From Luidia sarsii (taxonomy: Eukaryota; Echinodermata; Asteroidea; Paxillosida; Luidiidae): a DNA stretch of 64,000 bases. The translations under genes and the position numbers were made by a program. The notes under the pieces are model-generated. The model worked only from the letters and a program-made list of their open reading frames with translations, did not search any database and was not told the origin of the DNA. Location: the NCBI GenBank assembly GCA_949987565.1, contig OX465104.1, forward strand, positions 14,012,241-14,076,240. The letters run 5' to 3'. Below, in pieces: positions 18,801 through 29,745 of the stretch. Numbering within the stretch: position 1 is the first letter of the stretch; each line of letters starts with the position of its first letter.

Positions 18801-19806
18801 GCAAACCGATGCGGGTGTGAAAAATAAATTCAAGTGGCACTGGCTTTAATCAAAAGACAGCAATGATTTGTTTTCTTCAACGTGGTGTGGAAAGCAGTGC
18901 ATCGTGTGCAGGCAATTGACAACTGTTGGAGTGTTGGACTGAATAGGAAGACACGGATTGTGGACTAAATGTGGAACGCATTTTCAGCCAACGGCAACGT
19001 ACGGTACTCTTGCCTACATATATGCACTTGTACTGCAATGTCTTGCCGATGTTCAAATGCTTTGTGTTGACATTTGAACAGAAAGAACCAATGGTGCATG
19101 AAACCCATGATGAAATAACAAACTCTTCAATTCAGATGTTTACTTGTATGCTTTAAATTAATTGTCTCAGTTGTCAGCTAGACAGCTTGCAGACTTGACC
19201 ATCGCTGATGGAAATTTACTTAAACGTTCAAACTTTCAAACAAAGATGTTTGTAATGTAGGTGTATACGCGTACATTGTACATGTATCAGTGTTCATTAT
19301 GTGTACGCGCTTTACGTTTGATTCGTGCGCGTTATGTGCGCGCATATGTTCGCCTACTGTATCCATTCAAAAATATTTCAGGCCCTGGACTGATACCCCA
19401 CTGGCATCCCTGAACAACCAAAGGATAGCAATTGACCACTTGGCGCTGGGCCCTCCGAATTTGGAGTGCTTTTCGCCAAGGCAGAATGATTCTGCCTATG
19501 AAAGACATCAGACCCTCAAAATGATTTTACAAAATTTGCAAAGAAGACTGGGCTGGGACTTGAACCCGAAACCTCTAGATTAATGTACCAGTGATTTTGA
19601 GATTGGAATTGTGATCATTGTGATCAATAAGCAGTAATGCAACATTTTTTTTTGTTTTTTGGGTTACTTACGCTGGACTTGTTTGGACATTTTTCTTGGC
19701 TTCAGACGGGGGAATGGGTGCAGCCGGCAATGTCACACGATGCATGATGAAGCAGAAACACCGTCTACTGGATGAAAGGAGAGAGGCAAAGGAGTCAGGC
19801 GCATAG
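15891..19806 (+). CDS. NDUFB10: Complex I subunit NDUFB10 (PDSW), four exons
   Basis: Exons are 15891-15963, 16830-16968, 17916-18055 and 19706-19806 (stop TAG). All are GT-AG and in frame, giving 150 residues (human 172). Hallmarks are DAPVTLVRDFVEKQ, the YYYYHRRYRRV block, CVYEAEMQYRRDK, and C-terminal MMKQKHRLLDERREAK. The two cysteine pairs of the family are kept with the same spacing as human (CX6C, then CX11C), as expected for a disulfide-bonded intermembrane-space subunit of the complex I membrane arm. The N-terminus is about 20 residues shorter than human and closer to insect forms. The ATG is preceded by TTTACAG, so an upstream non-coding exon could join there. Reading through the exon 3 donor (GTGAGT at 18056) would give a different, shorter tail ending at 18108; the spliced version matches the family. 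Confidence 0.95.
16985..17880 (+). repeat. Long (CT)n/CCCTCT polypyrimidine tract
   Basis: Almost all of NDUFB10 intron 2 is C and T on the plus strand, built from imperfect units of CTCTCCCT, TTTCCTTCT and CTACCTCTCC. All three forward frames stay open for long distances and give Ser/Pro/Leu/Phe runs; these are artefacts of composition, not proteins. A Penelope-tail tag interrupts the tract at 17121-17169. The mirror symmetry of such tracts allows triplex (H-DNA) formation. Confidence 0.9.
17121..17169 (+). repeat. Penelope-tail tag in NDUFB10 intron 2
   Basis: AGAGGGCCTCACGTTTCAAT followed by CCTAGCACGACCTTTCTC and AAAGGC matches the tag at the 3' end of the Penelope-like element at 21.7 kb with a few changes. 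Confidence 0.75.
19535..19605 (-). repeat. tRNA-derived SINE fragment
   Basis: GACTTGAACCCGAAACCTCT and TACCAGTG match the internal promoter B-box half of the fuller SINE copies at 38.7, 61.2 and 63.5 kb. It lies in NDUFB10 intron 3, 100 bases before the last exon. Confidence 0.6.
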
Positions 19807-21654
19807 ACAGAGTGACATCATTGTATTTATACTGAGGCCCTTTAGGAAATGAATGGCTTGGGCTGGAGCTTGGGCTTGGGCTATGGCTTGGGCTCAGGTT
19901 TGAATTTAGGCTTTGGTTACCCGTTATAGTGTCATGGGTATAAAGGCCACGTCAGTGCATCACTCAAGGCAAATTGCAGGCAATTGATTTCAGGCAAAAA
20001 ATTCATTGACCTTCAAGAGTATCAGACTATTTGCCTGGAGATTTTGATACATTGTCCTAAAAAAAAATGTCTGCTTTGCTACTGGAGTGCTTCATAGAAA
20101 TAATACATGTATTTGTGTTGAGAATGTAATTCAGTAGAGGGTTTTGCCCTACTTGATGTATGATGTAATACAGGCAGCTCGGGCAGGACCTGAACCCGTG
20201 CTGATTAAGCATGGAGAAGGGTAAACCCCTCATTGAATACTGAAGTGCTTCTTTGACACGCTAGTTGTTTTCGAGTTGCCCGCAAAAATGGCCTTGTGTG
20301 AAACCGCCCTTTTTTAGATCAGACTAATGACCACACTCTCGAGGTGAATACACTTGAAGGGACAGGGTACAACTTACAAGACCTTCATATTCAGGGACAA
20401 AACCTGTGACGGTGACAAAGCCTTAGTTCAAGTCCAATCCAGGGAATCCTAAAGGGCCCTAGATTGTGAAAAGACCTGTTTTTTGATTGACTTTTTGAAC
20501 ACATGTTGATGGAGAACTGTAGACACATTCTGTGAGGTTTTGTAAAGGCTGCCAGGATACCAAAACCATTCTGGTGGGTACAAGTCACAGGCAAGTTTTA
20601 TTGCATGCAGTTTGGCCAGCAACCGGTGGTTTTGGCTCATGCAAAGTATGATTTTGTTAAGCAGGAACTGTTTTATTAGCAGCACTTCGGAAACGAGGGG
20701 ATCAAGAAATTTACTGGTTGTCATGAATAGCGCCCTCTAGTGGTGGAACATAAAATCAACAAAGATTTGCTTGTGCAAATTATGATACCCACAGTGACAT
20801 TTTGAGAAGTTTCCCAATACAAAGAAATTGCAATACAGTGTAATAGCAATAGCACCATTGCAGTCCCTGAGTATGAAATTGTTTTGCTGCCATTTACATG
20901 TGTGAAATAGAAGTTGCATGAAAATCAGCTGGACAGATTCTTTGGCACAGGAAAACGTCAACCGAGTGTTTGATTGAAAATTTAGAAGAAAAAAAAGGTC
21001 ATGAACACAATGGAGTCGGGCCTGGACATTACACATGGGTCCCCAAGGGATTCTGGTTTCTGCACTTTTGCACATGGCCAAGGATTCCTTGCCTTTGGGG
21101 TAACCATGGAAGTCCATGACTTATGTGCTTGATGAGCAAGAAACACAGTCGTCAATTACAGGTGCCATGAGATTGGGCCCTTATTACTGGTGTTGTGAAT
21201 TTTTTAGCATTCGCTCCCAAGATGTTTTTTTTTGTCAAAGCCGACTCCAGCTGTGGCATGCTTTGTAAACCCTTCCGACGTGTTGTAAACTACATTGTGT
21301 TGACTTGATGAGTTGAATTAAATACATTCTATTGTTTGATTTATGCTACATACATGTAGATCTACCTGGCAATGCTTATTTCGTGACTGAATGTGGATTT
21401 TGACAAATTTCGAATGAAATTGACATTGTGACTCCTGTGGCTAATTTTACCATTACTTATGACCAATTTGGTTACCGGGGTACGCATTAAAAAATACAAC
21501 TCATAATGGGTTATCCATTGTAAGTTGAGTAACCAAGCATAGTAATGCATGTGAAATCTAGCCAAACAGTCATAAAATGCACACATGTGAATACAAATAA
21601 TTATTTGTTGTACATGTACACTTTGTACAAGTATTATTTGTGATATACAAAAAT
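19807..21654. other. Intergenic DNA between NDUFB10 and the Penelope-like element
   Basis: Includes the NDUFB10 3' UTR (end not located; no AATAAA seen soon after the stop). There is a GGGCTT-type degenerate microsatellite at 19855-19920 and a SINE-like copy at 20150-20245. No supported gene. Confidence 0.55.
20150..20245 (+). repeat. Second SINE-like family, copy in intergenic DNA
   Basis: Contains AATACAGGCAGCTCGGGCAG and GACCTGAACCCG, then GGAGAAGGGTAAACCC. Related pieces lie at 9511-9610, 25213-25345 (the long hairpin) and 60535-60665, the last with GGTTCAAATTCC, a B-box-like motif. Confidence 0.55.
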
Positions 21655-23250
21655 GTTGCAAACTGCTTACTGACTAAAATTACCTAAAAGTAAATCTAAA
21701 ATTTAGTGGGCCCGACGTTTCGATCCTAGCAGGACCTTTCTCAAAGGCAGAGTGACAAGGACAAAACAGATACATGTACACGAAGGCAGGGGGAGAGCGT
21801 GAATAGGACACGGATGAGAAACAGAGGACAAAGAGTGAAGCTGGTAGGGAGAGATCAAAGGGAAGGGCAAGGGGTAGGGTAGGGATTAGTGAGAGGAGGG
21901 GGAAAGATCAAAGAGAAGGGCAAGGAGTGGGGTAGGGATTAGTGACAATAGGGGGAAAAGATCAAAGAGAGAAGTGTGAAAGACTGAACACAAAAGAAGG
22001 ATTATCAGAAAGCTGCATGGTGTTAGTCATTACCCTCCTGGATGTTGAGACCATGTGGTTGAATAGTCCGAAGACGCTTCATCCACATTTTCTCACGGCT
22101 AAGACGGACAGCATTACTACGGTGACCAAGTGATTCTATGCCCAGTACACTCATATCTGATATCGAATGGTCAGGGAGATTGAAGTGATACCCAACAGGG
22201 GTGTCCATTTTACCGGTTTTGATGGTAGACCTATGGCCATAGATTCGTTTTTTGAGGGTGTTTTTGGTCTCGCCAACATACTGAATATTACAAACTCTAC
22301 AAGAGATGAGGTATATGATGTTTGAGGTAGTGCACGTGATAGAGCCATAGGTCGTGTGGGTAGTTCCAGAAGAATGTCCATTGAAAGAGTCTATTTCCTT
22401 GACATGTGTCTTGCAAACAATGCATTTCGAGGTACACTTAAATGTACCAAATTTGGTTGGAGGTGAAGAGTCCAAAGGGGGAACCTCTGCTCGGACAATT
22501 AAGTCACGCAGGTTACGGGGGCGCCTGAAAGCCAAAACAGGCGAATTAGGAATGGCTTCAGCCAGACGATCTGAAGTGTGGAGAATATGGTGGTTTTCCT
22601 TAGTTATCTTCCTGAGAGGAGGAAGAGAAGGGTGGTAGGAAGTAACTAAGGGAACTTTGGGCTTGTCCTTGGGACCTGGAGGATTTTGTTTTAGTGCCGA
22701 ACTTCTGGGAATGGAATAGACTTTAGCAATGGAGTTCTTCACTTGGCGAGAACTATAGCCTCTAGCAACCAAGTTACTGGCCAATACACGTGTATGGCGG
22801 CGAAAGTCGGACTCATTGGAACATATACGCCTCAATCTGAGGGCCTGGCTGTAAGCTATACCAGTCTTACAGTGTTTGGGGTGACAACTGGAGGAATGGA
22901 GATATTGATGAGTGTCGGTGGGCTTAGAATACAAGTCAGTAGTTAGTGTATTGAGGTCTTTCCGGACGGTGACGTCCAGAAAGTGGGTCTGTTGAAGAGA
23001 CTGCTCCCAAGTGAATTTGATGGTCCTATGGAAGGAATTGATGTGGTCAAAGAAAGCATTCAAGCTGCTACCGTCCCTAGTCCAAATGAAGAACACGTCA
23101 TCTATGTATCTCCACCAAATCCAGGGACGGCATGGAGCCTCACTGAGCATGCGTTCCTCAAGGTCACCCATGAAGAGGCATGCAAAGGAAGGAGCCATGC
23201 GCGTGCCCATGGCAGTGCCATGCACTTGAAGATAGTGCTTGTCAAGAAAG
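21655..23250 (-). mobile_element. Penelope-like retroelement, 5'-truncated
   Basis: Element body on the minus strand, from a sharp loss of coding homology near 23250 to the tail at 21655-21752. The tail holds GTTGCAAACTGCTTACTG and the tag that recurs elsewhere in the window. It lies between NDUFB10 and TEKT4. The 5' side, including the N-terminal part of the reverse transcriptase, is missing; truncation of this kind is usual for target-primed insertion. Confidence 0.85.
22023..23250 (-). pseudogene. Penelope-like RT/GIY-YIG protein, partial
   Basis: About 400 codons without interruption to a natural stop at 22023. N-terminal to C-terminal: reverse transcriptase motif MGTRMAPSFACLFMG, catalytic RYIDDVFFIW, HFLDVTVRKD, a linker, a cysteine-rich patch (CTSKCIVCKTHV), then a GIY-YIG endonuclease (IIYLISCRVC, QYVGETKNTLKKRIYGH, HFNLPDHS). 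RT followed by C-terminal GIY-YIG is diagnostic of Penelope-like elements. The first open codon context runs to about 23250, then an in-frame TAA appears, so the start and the upstream RT motifs are absent. The intact frame suggests a fairly recent insertion. Confidence 0.88.
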
Positions 23251-24654
23251 GAAAAGTATTATTTGTACATACATAATATTATGGTATACTGACTGTATAC
23301 ACGTACAGTACATGTACTTACAAATAACATCATGTACATGTAGAATGTACATAGAATACAGAGTACGTATAAAATGTACATGTACACGTATGTACATGAA
23401 CAATTAAGCACATTCAAGCACACGTTCTATTTACCTGGTACCTGGGTTAGGAAAGGAATACATGTACATACAGTACATGTACATATACATTATAGTACAT
23501 GTACATATACATGCACACTTTGCACACCCATTCTCCCACAGAAGGATCAACACCAACAAGTTAACACCAACGTTTTTCTTAAAATCACATGCAATTTAAT
23601 TGACTGCAAATTCTTTACAAACACATGCATTGCAAAATTATGAAATCACCAATAAGCAGTTAGCTCTGTTCTGTCTTGCATGAGAAAAACAAATACAGGT
23701 TGCTGAGCAGAAATTAAAAAGGTGGATGAGATTGATGTGATGTCATGGTAACATGTCATCTTCTTATATCGTGTCAATTTGTTTTTAAGTGCAAGTTACA
23801 CCAAGAGGAAAAAACTGAAGTGCTTGAAAATTTAAAATTTAAATTGATACTGTACACATACATTACATTCAAAATTTACACCACCAATGCAGCTTGGTAT
23901 TAATAAGATGAATATTAGCATGATTATGTTCTGGTACAAAATGGACGGATCTTTCAATTTATCAATCAGATTCAAATTAGCATAAACTGTTAACGTTATG
24001 GTACAAAAATAGGAGTCTCAAATAAGGTATATAAGTGTGCAAATGCACACAGGAGAATTTGTTTGAACATGATAATTTTCAACTGCCACTGTTGTGCAAC
24101 TGTTAATTCTGTTTTGGTCGGTACTGAAATAGTTAATTTATGCATTCGCTTATTTAATACTTCCTAACAAAATGGCTATTGCCCTTTCTGACAAAGTTGA
24201 TTTTGTAGTGTTTCTGCAGCTGAATATTTCACCCCCATATACATGCCTGTGTACTTCACTGCACCATAATCTATTAATTTGTATTGAGTAACAATTGGTT
24301 ATGGAATTCCCATCCTACTCTCCCCGTACAAAATTGGGACTGGATTGAGCTACCTTTTCTTATGGACTGAATATGAAATTCTCGTATTTCTGCGGAGGAA
24401 GACCACACTGAATATCTACCCCATGGGATGAGTACAGGAAAATGTCAAAGCAGTCAGACTGATTTTCCAGCTTTTCCATCAAAACTGAGAAACCCAAGAT
24501 ATCAGTTAGGTAAATGTACAGGGATCCCACATTTCCATTGAACAGAAAAACAAGGCAATGCAAGACATATTCTTGCCCTTTTGAACACCCAGACGTCCCC
24601 CCCCCAAAAGGTCCCCCTACCCTCTTCCATTGGTCCCCCTCCCTCTCCTTTCTT
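23251..24654. other. Intergenic DNA and TEKT4 3' UTR
   Basis: Dense TACATGTA palindromes at 23290-23520, then plain AT-rich DNA. The part nearest 24654 is the TEKT4 3' UTR; a C-rich tract at 24595-24650 follows the stop codon. No other gene seen. Confidence 0.6.
24153..24158 (-). terminator. TEKT4: Possible TEKT4 poly(A) signal
   Basis: TTTAAT on the plus strand reads ATTAAA on the minus strand, about 500 bases after the TEKT4 stop. No AATAAA was seen closer. Weak evidence. Confidence 0.25.
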
Positions 24655-27600
24655 TTACTGGTAACCGACCAGTTTGGAGGTTGACGGATACCGTGTGCGG
24701 AACTTCATGCACTTGTCGCGGTCGATGAAGATGCTGTTCTTGTGCAGTGCCACTTGCTGCTCCAGGGTCATGCGAGTGCTCATCAGGTCGTTGAGCGAGG
24801 CCCGTGAGTCGGCCAGCTTCTGCTCCAGGTTGTCGATGGAGTTCTGGATGTCGCCCACCTCCTGGACCAGCCTGTGGAAAGGGGAAACAAGAGCAAGACA
24901 TGACATTGCAGGCCTCTTCTTTCTTACAGGTGGGGTAGCAAGTCAAGGTTTATTTGCGGCGACGCCTTGTTAAGAATATATCTTTTGTGTGTGTCATAGC
25001 TGCCAATCTATCTTAAAGGAAATTAGGAATACTACTTCTGCTAAAAAGGAGGAATCACAGAGCCAATAACATAGGAATACATGTGTATTTCCAAGCCAGA
25101 AATCGTAATGTTGGCAAGAGCTTGTAAAAAGCGCTGCATTTTTAGCAAACAAGAGGAATGATTCCTCCAAAATAGGAATGGTTGGCACAATGGCAGCTAC
25201 GGTGTGTGTGTGTGAGGTACTTTGCCCAATTGCCTGCTGAAAACAAATACAGGCAGCTGTATTTCTTTTCAGCAGGCAGTCAGGCAAAGCACCGAGCACA
25301 GTGCTTATTCAGCCGAGTAGGGCAAACCCTTATTGAATTACCCTTTCCTCGATGTAAACATCATATTATATCTATTACTGAATGACTCAGTTTCTAACAG
25401 TATACTTTGCCACTATGCCTAACAGTATCAATATGCCTTTTCTGCCACTGAGAACAGTTCTAATAGATTCTCGGTAATTTTTGAAAAAGCTCTACACACC
25501 TGAATTGGGCAGGGTCTCTGCAGAGCTCCACGTTGGGGCGCCTGGTGCGGTGGTCCAGGCGGGTCTGGGAAACCTTCATCGGAGCCTCCTTGTTCTTGAT
25601 CTCCTGCTCCAGGAACTCAACGTTCTTCTCCATGCCGGCAATTGCCTCCACAGTCTGTGGGGGAAAAAAAAGGGAGAGGTTGATGAACCTTGTGGAGTGC
25701 ATTGCAGGAGTATGGAAATCCACCAAATGGTTTACATGACTGAGTAAAAATTTAGCATCGGGTAGGCAAGGAGAGTTTGCCAAAAACACCACATGGCCAT
25801 ACCTTCTGCAGGTGGTTCTCAGTGGCAGTCTTGGCGTCGTTCATCTCCTGGATGCGGTTGGTGAACTCGGCATTGACCGTGTTGCACTGCTCCCGCATGT
25901 CGTTGGAGGTGTCCGTCAGGATCTGGTCGATCAGGTTGCGCAGGGCCTGCGAGGCCAGGCGCTCGTGCTCAGCCCGCACGATGTTGTCGTGGGAGAACTG
26001 GGCCCAGGACTCGGGTGTGGATTGTCTGGTGGAGAGAGGAGGGTGGGAGAGAGATTGACATAACATCCCAAATCACGAAGGTCAAAACTGGAGTCATTCT
26101 CAAAATTTATAGCTCTTTAAAACAACACCCCAAGTCCATGTCAGTAGGTCCCAGTCCAAGTTATTTGTTACTATTTGTTAAGTCTGAGTCATGGAAAATA
26201 AGACTTGAGTCTAATGTCTGAATGGCCATTAAATGCCAGATAAGAACTGAAGGTTTGCATAGTGGATTCACAATGTATAATGTTTGCCTTATTGAGATAA
26301 AGTTAAACACTGTTGCAATGTCAATGAGGAATTCCACATCGTTTGAAGAATGATACAAGACAGCTTGCTGAACTTTAAACTGATTTACAACACACATGTT
26401 TGGATAGACTTGAAGGCTCGCATGGTGGATTCACAATGTTGAAAGTGGTGACACCATGTGTACCGTATGTGCTGTTTTTAGAGCAAGTGTGGCTCTGAGA
26501 AAAGCAGGCTTTTGAAGAAAAAAAACCAGAGAAGGCACTACTTACGATGCGTCAAATTTGGCTGATCCCTCTTTGTACTGGATCTCGGTGGAATTGTTGT
26601 TGAGGTTTGCGCACTTATCGTCAATGTTGTAGTCGCGCACTTTGTCCGACCAGTCCATGGTCAGCTTGTGTTTGGCACCACGATTCAACCTTAAAAATAT
26701 ATCATTGAATATTGGCACGTGAGATTAGATTAAACCGGACTCATTCTCAAAAGCACCCTAAAATGAATTGCTTTTGAATTATGAATTTTTCAAAAGCAAA
26801 TTAAAAAAATCAAAGTGAGAAATAAATATACTGTCCAGAATAACCCTAAATTAATAAGCCTTCAAAAATTACAAAACAGAAATGTTTTGATCATAGCAGT
26901 ACCCTGTTAAAATGTAGGCATTTCACCTTTGAGGTCGAACGAGGTCCAACAAGGCTCAAACTGCCAGGCTCAGCACTAACTTTATTTTTTTAGAATTAGA
27001 AAACTTTTCAGAGTTGGGAACTTGGTAAAATTCTGGTTAAAGTTAAATTCTCAGTTTAATTCCCGGTTTATTTCTAATTCTAGTCTGAAGATTCTCATTT
27101 CTAAAACCTTTGATGAACATGTACAATCAATACAAATTGGGATTTGAAACTCTAACATCAAAGTTACAGTGGACTAGATGGTCCTAGAAAGAGATAGCAA
27201 GGGACATGGAAGGTGTAAGTCTAAGGAGACCATTCTCACTTGATTTGTCTGTCAGCTTGTTCTAACGTCCTCTTCAGCAGGTCTTGGACTTTGCTAATAA
27301 TTTCAACTTCCTGTGAATGAATAAAAAACATGATGGTTGATGGTTAAGTCAAAGCAAGATCAGAGCTTGGCTTCATACAATTCATTTTGATTTCAGTAAA
27401 CTCATACTGTGTTGTCATGAGAAACATTTTGCCGGAAAGCGGAATCATCAAATGTTGTGTTTATCTCTACAAATTAGCAAGGAGGTGGCTTGGATGATAG
27501 GTTTAATCACGTCCTCAGGAAAGCTGCTTCAAGCAAGTTGCCTTTGGTTTTATTAATTGTGTTATTGTCTTCAAGTACCGGTAAGTTTTTAAATCAACTT

Positions 27601-28301
27601 CATAAAGTGGGGAATGATTCTGCCTTCAAGAAAGGTCCTGGTAGGTTTTGAAACTTCAGGCCCTCAATATATCAAAGATTTCCTTTCGGGTTGTTCTTGA
27701 ATTTTCATCTGGGCCTCACCTTGTTCAGCGCCAGCTCCACTCGGTCGCCAACCAGGTCAATCTCCCGGCGGCGTGCGCGGCAGTCCAGGTTGTCCCTGGC
27801 AATGGTCATGGGCAGCTCGGTGGCGTCCAGGGCGTTGGCCAGCCGGCGCTTCTGGCCGCAGAGCAGGTCCGTCTCCTGGATGGTCTCCTCAATCTGCCGG
27901 TTGAGCTCGCACTTCCAGTAGTTGATGTCGTGCAAGCGCTCGGCCAGCTTCTTGGTGGCGTCCGTCTGCACGCGCTGCGTCAGCGCCGCCGTCTCGTCGG
28001 CCAGCCGCTTGGACTCGTGCGTCAGGCGCTCAGCATTGTCCCGGTCCGAGAAGCTCTGGTAGTACTTGGCGTAGTTGGCCTCGTGCCACTCCTTGGGCGT
28101 GTGCTTGCCCGAGCGGAAGCCCAGTGAGGTGGGCGCACCCATGGCTGAGCCGCGCACACCCGACTCGGACAGGCCACTCAGGTTGGCCAGACTACGGGCC
28201 AGCTCGGCGTCCGTCCGCGTGCCCACTGCCGCACGGGCCGGGCTCATGGGCTCGGGCGGGGCGTAGGACTTTGACAGCAAGGTGGATCCTGGCATTTCCA
28301 T
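24655..28301 (-). CDS. TEKT4: Tektin-4 (tektin-A type), six coding exons
   Basis: Coding exons on the minus strand are 27720-28301, 27240-27310, 26546-26689, 25803-26025, 25500-25654 and 24655-24871 (stop TAA). All are GT-AG, 1392 nt in frame, 463 residues (human TEKT4 435). It carries the tektin nonapeptide RPNVELCRD, followed by PAQFRLVQEV. TEKT4-specific pieces are MDWSDKVRDYNID and FIDRDKCM, and the C-terminus is KLVGYQ. Long coiled coils are evident throughout. Tektins are inner-surface filaments of doublet microtubules in cilia and sperm flagella. I start at the ATG at 28301 because the upstream exon (ending 28899) has no ATG and the next Met is two codons on. The N-terminal ~60 residues are Ala/Pro/Ser-rich and longer than in human. 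An X-box lies upstream. Confidence 0.95.
25216..25292. repeat. Long hairpin in TEKT4 intron 6
   Basis: An inner stem of 22 nt (25231-25252 with 25257-25278, one mismatch, loop GCAG) is extended by an outer stem pairing GGTACTTTGCC with GGCAAAGCACC across a small internal loop. The sequence TTGCCCAATTGCCTGCTGAA also occurs in related form near 9.5 and 60.5 kb, so it is repeat-derived rather than unique. Confidence 0.8.
27622..27665 (-). repeat. Penelope-tail tag in TEKT4 intron 2
   Basis: AAGAAAGGTCCTGGTAGG followed by TTTTGAAACTTCAGGCCCTC is the reverse orientation of the tag at 21.7 kb, with changes. Confidence 0.65.
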
Positions 28302-28898
28302 CCTGACTGGTTCTTGAGTGAATTTCCTGCTTTCAGTTTCAGTGACCTGGAGAAATCGAAAATCAACCATACATACATGCATTATAAATAGCATGTCAAT
28401 ATAAACAAGTATATAATAAACAAACATGATAAAATGTTAGTAGGCCTAATATACACAAATGTTGCAAACTGCTCATTCACAATAAAATAATAATGACTTG
28501 TCTTAATGACCAAAATGCAAATCTTTCTCTCAAAAAAGAAAGGTCTTGCTAATACTAGTAATAAGTGCTATGCTATTGCTAGGCTGTGTCGGGTCCTCTA
28601 AATGTTTGAGAAGTCAAGAAGTAAGTGAAAGGATAAAAGATCAACTAGTACTAGTCAAGTTAGTAGGTAGTAGTACTGATCTAGATATTTAACTTTTAAA
28701 GAGAGCACACGGTATATGGGCCTAAAGTTTAACTCAGTTGATTCACAAAACGGAATTAACTATATGTATGAATAAGTATTAATAATAAAATCATCCCCCC
28801 CAAAAATCATGCAAGTCAGCCCCCCTACAAGTACAACAACAATATTATTTGAGTTGATGAGTAGAAATATGAGTTAGATTTCAGAATGAATTCCTTAC

Positions 28899-29000
28899 CG
28901 AACTGGATTACCGATAAGTAGTCCACTCGTGTCTGTGTACAGCTTGTGAATGGAACCGACTAGCTAGCTGCCTGCTCCCATATCAACAACACACACCGGC
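28899..29000 (-). other. TEKT4: TEKT4 5' UTR exon (approximate 5' end)
   Basis: On the minus strand CCAGTTCG is followed by GTAAGG at 28898, a good donor. The next acceptor, TCCAG at 28347, opens the exon holding the TEKT4 start codon. No ATG is seen in this exon. Its transcription start is not fixed by the sequence; 29000 is a guess. Confidence 0.55.
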
Positions 29001-29022
29001 TGCAGCGCCCCTGTGTTACTTG

Positions 29023-29037
29023 GTTGCTATGGGGAAC
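29023..29037. promoter_or_regulatory. X-box (RFX site) upstream of TEKT4
   Basis: GTTGCTATGGGGAAC fits the X-box consensus RYYNYY-N1-3-RRNRAC at every position, with a 3-base spacer. It lies just upstream of the TEKT4 5' exon. RFX factors drive ciliary genes through X-boxes at such positions, and tektins are ciliary. A further GGCAAC half-site and an inverted CCAAT box (GATTGG) lie at about 29060-29090. Confidence 0.7.
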
Positions 29038-29639
29038 CTATTCTGGGCATTGTTCGTCGGCTTATGATTGGACGTCGGCGTTGGCAACGGCGCAGTCTCA
29101 CAGGAGCTCGTGCAGGCTGCGCAGTCTGGTCCCTGTAACTTCTCTGCGGTTTAGAAGTACCGATCATACTGGATACTAGACAACCCACTAACTCCACGGC
29201 TATTGCATGAAAGCTACTGACGGCTGTTTTGTGTTTGTATAAGGGAGGCGAGTTCAGCAATTAATTTTTGTTTGTGGGAAGTTTCCATTTTTTGAAGTGA
29301 GTTTGGCCCACCGGCGATTTGGGAAAAGTCTTCAAAAATATAAGTACTTTCGGAGTATTCTAAGGGCAGGTTGTTGTCCAACATGGGGGTCGAACACACA
29401 CGAAATATCAGGCTAATCATTTTCACTGGAGCTGGAATACGGAAGGATTTTGCTTTGTGCCGCAATTTTTTTTTTAAACCAGCATTTCCACTATCAACTC
29501 ATCGGAATCTGGATCATTTTATAACAATAATTTATGTTGCTGTAAAGATATTCAACTGAATTTTCTTAAATTTTGGTGCAAATTTCCTTGTCCCAAACAG
29601 CGACACCACAACTTTAAAGCGCAGGTGTCGCCACAACGG

Positions 29640-29745
29640 GAGTCACGTGACATGACGTCATGCGGTCATATTCGGTGGTGATCCAATACTTCCTGTCACC
29701 AACTGCCTAGCTCCGCAGCTGTTGTGAGACGAGCCAGTTCTTAGG
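29640..29745 (+). promoter_or_regulatory. Promoter-like segment with possible first exon
   Basis: CACGTGAC (29644), the CRE TGACGTCA (29653-29660), CCAAT (~29683) and an ETS-like ACTTCCTGT (29688-29696) cluster here. They are followed by GC-rich sequence ending CAGTTCTTAG with a GTGAGA donor at about 29755. It could be the start of a plus-strand transcript, possibly of DCUN1D3 26 kb away. A similar CACGTGAC/TGACGTCA pair at about 2290-2320 lies in repeat-like DNA, so this may instead be repeat sequence. Confidence 0.3.

Noticed and set aside
21655..23250. CRISPR array, phage or other prokaryotic system
   Set aside because: All protein genes are eukaryotic with spliceosomal introns; the reverse transcriptase here is of Penelope type, and no regularly spaced direct repeats with unique spacers were found.
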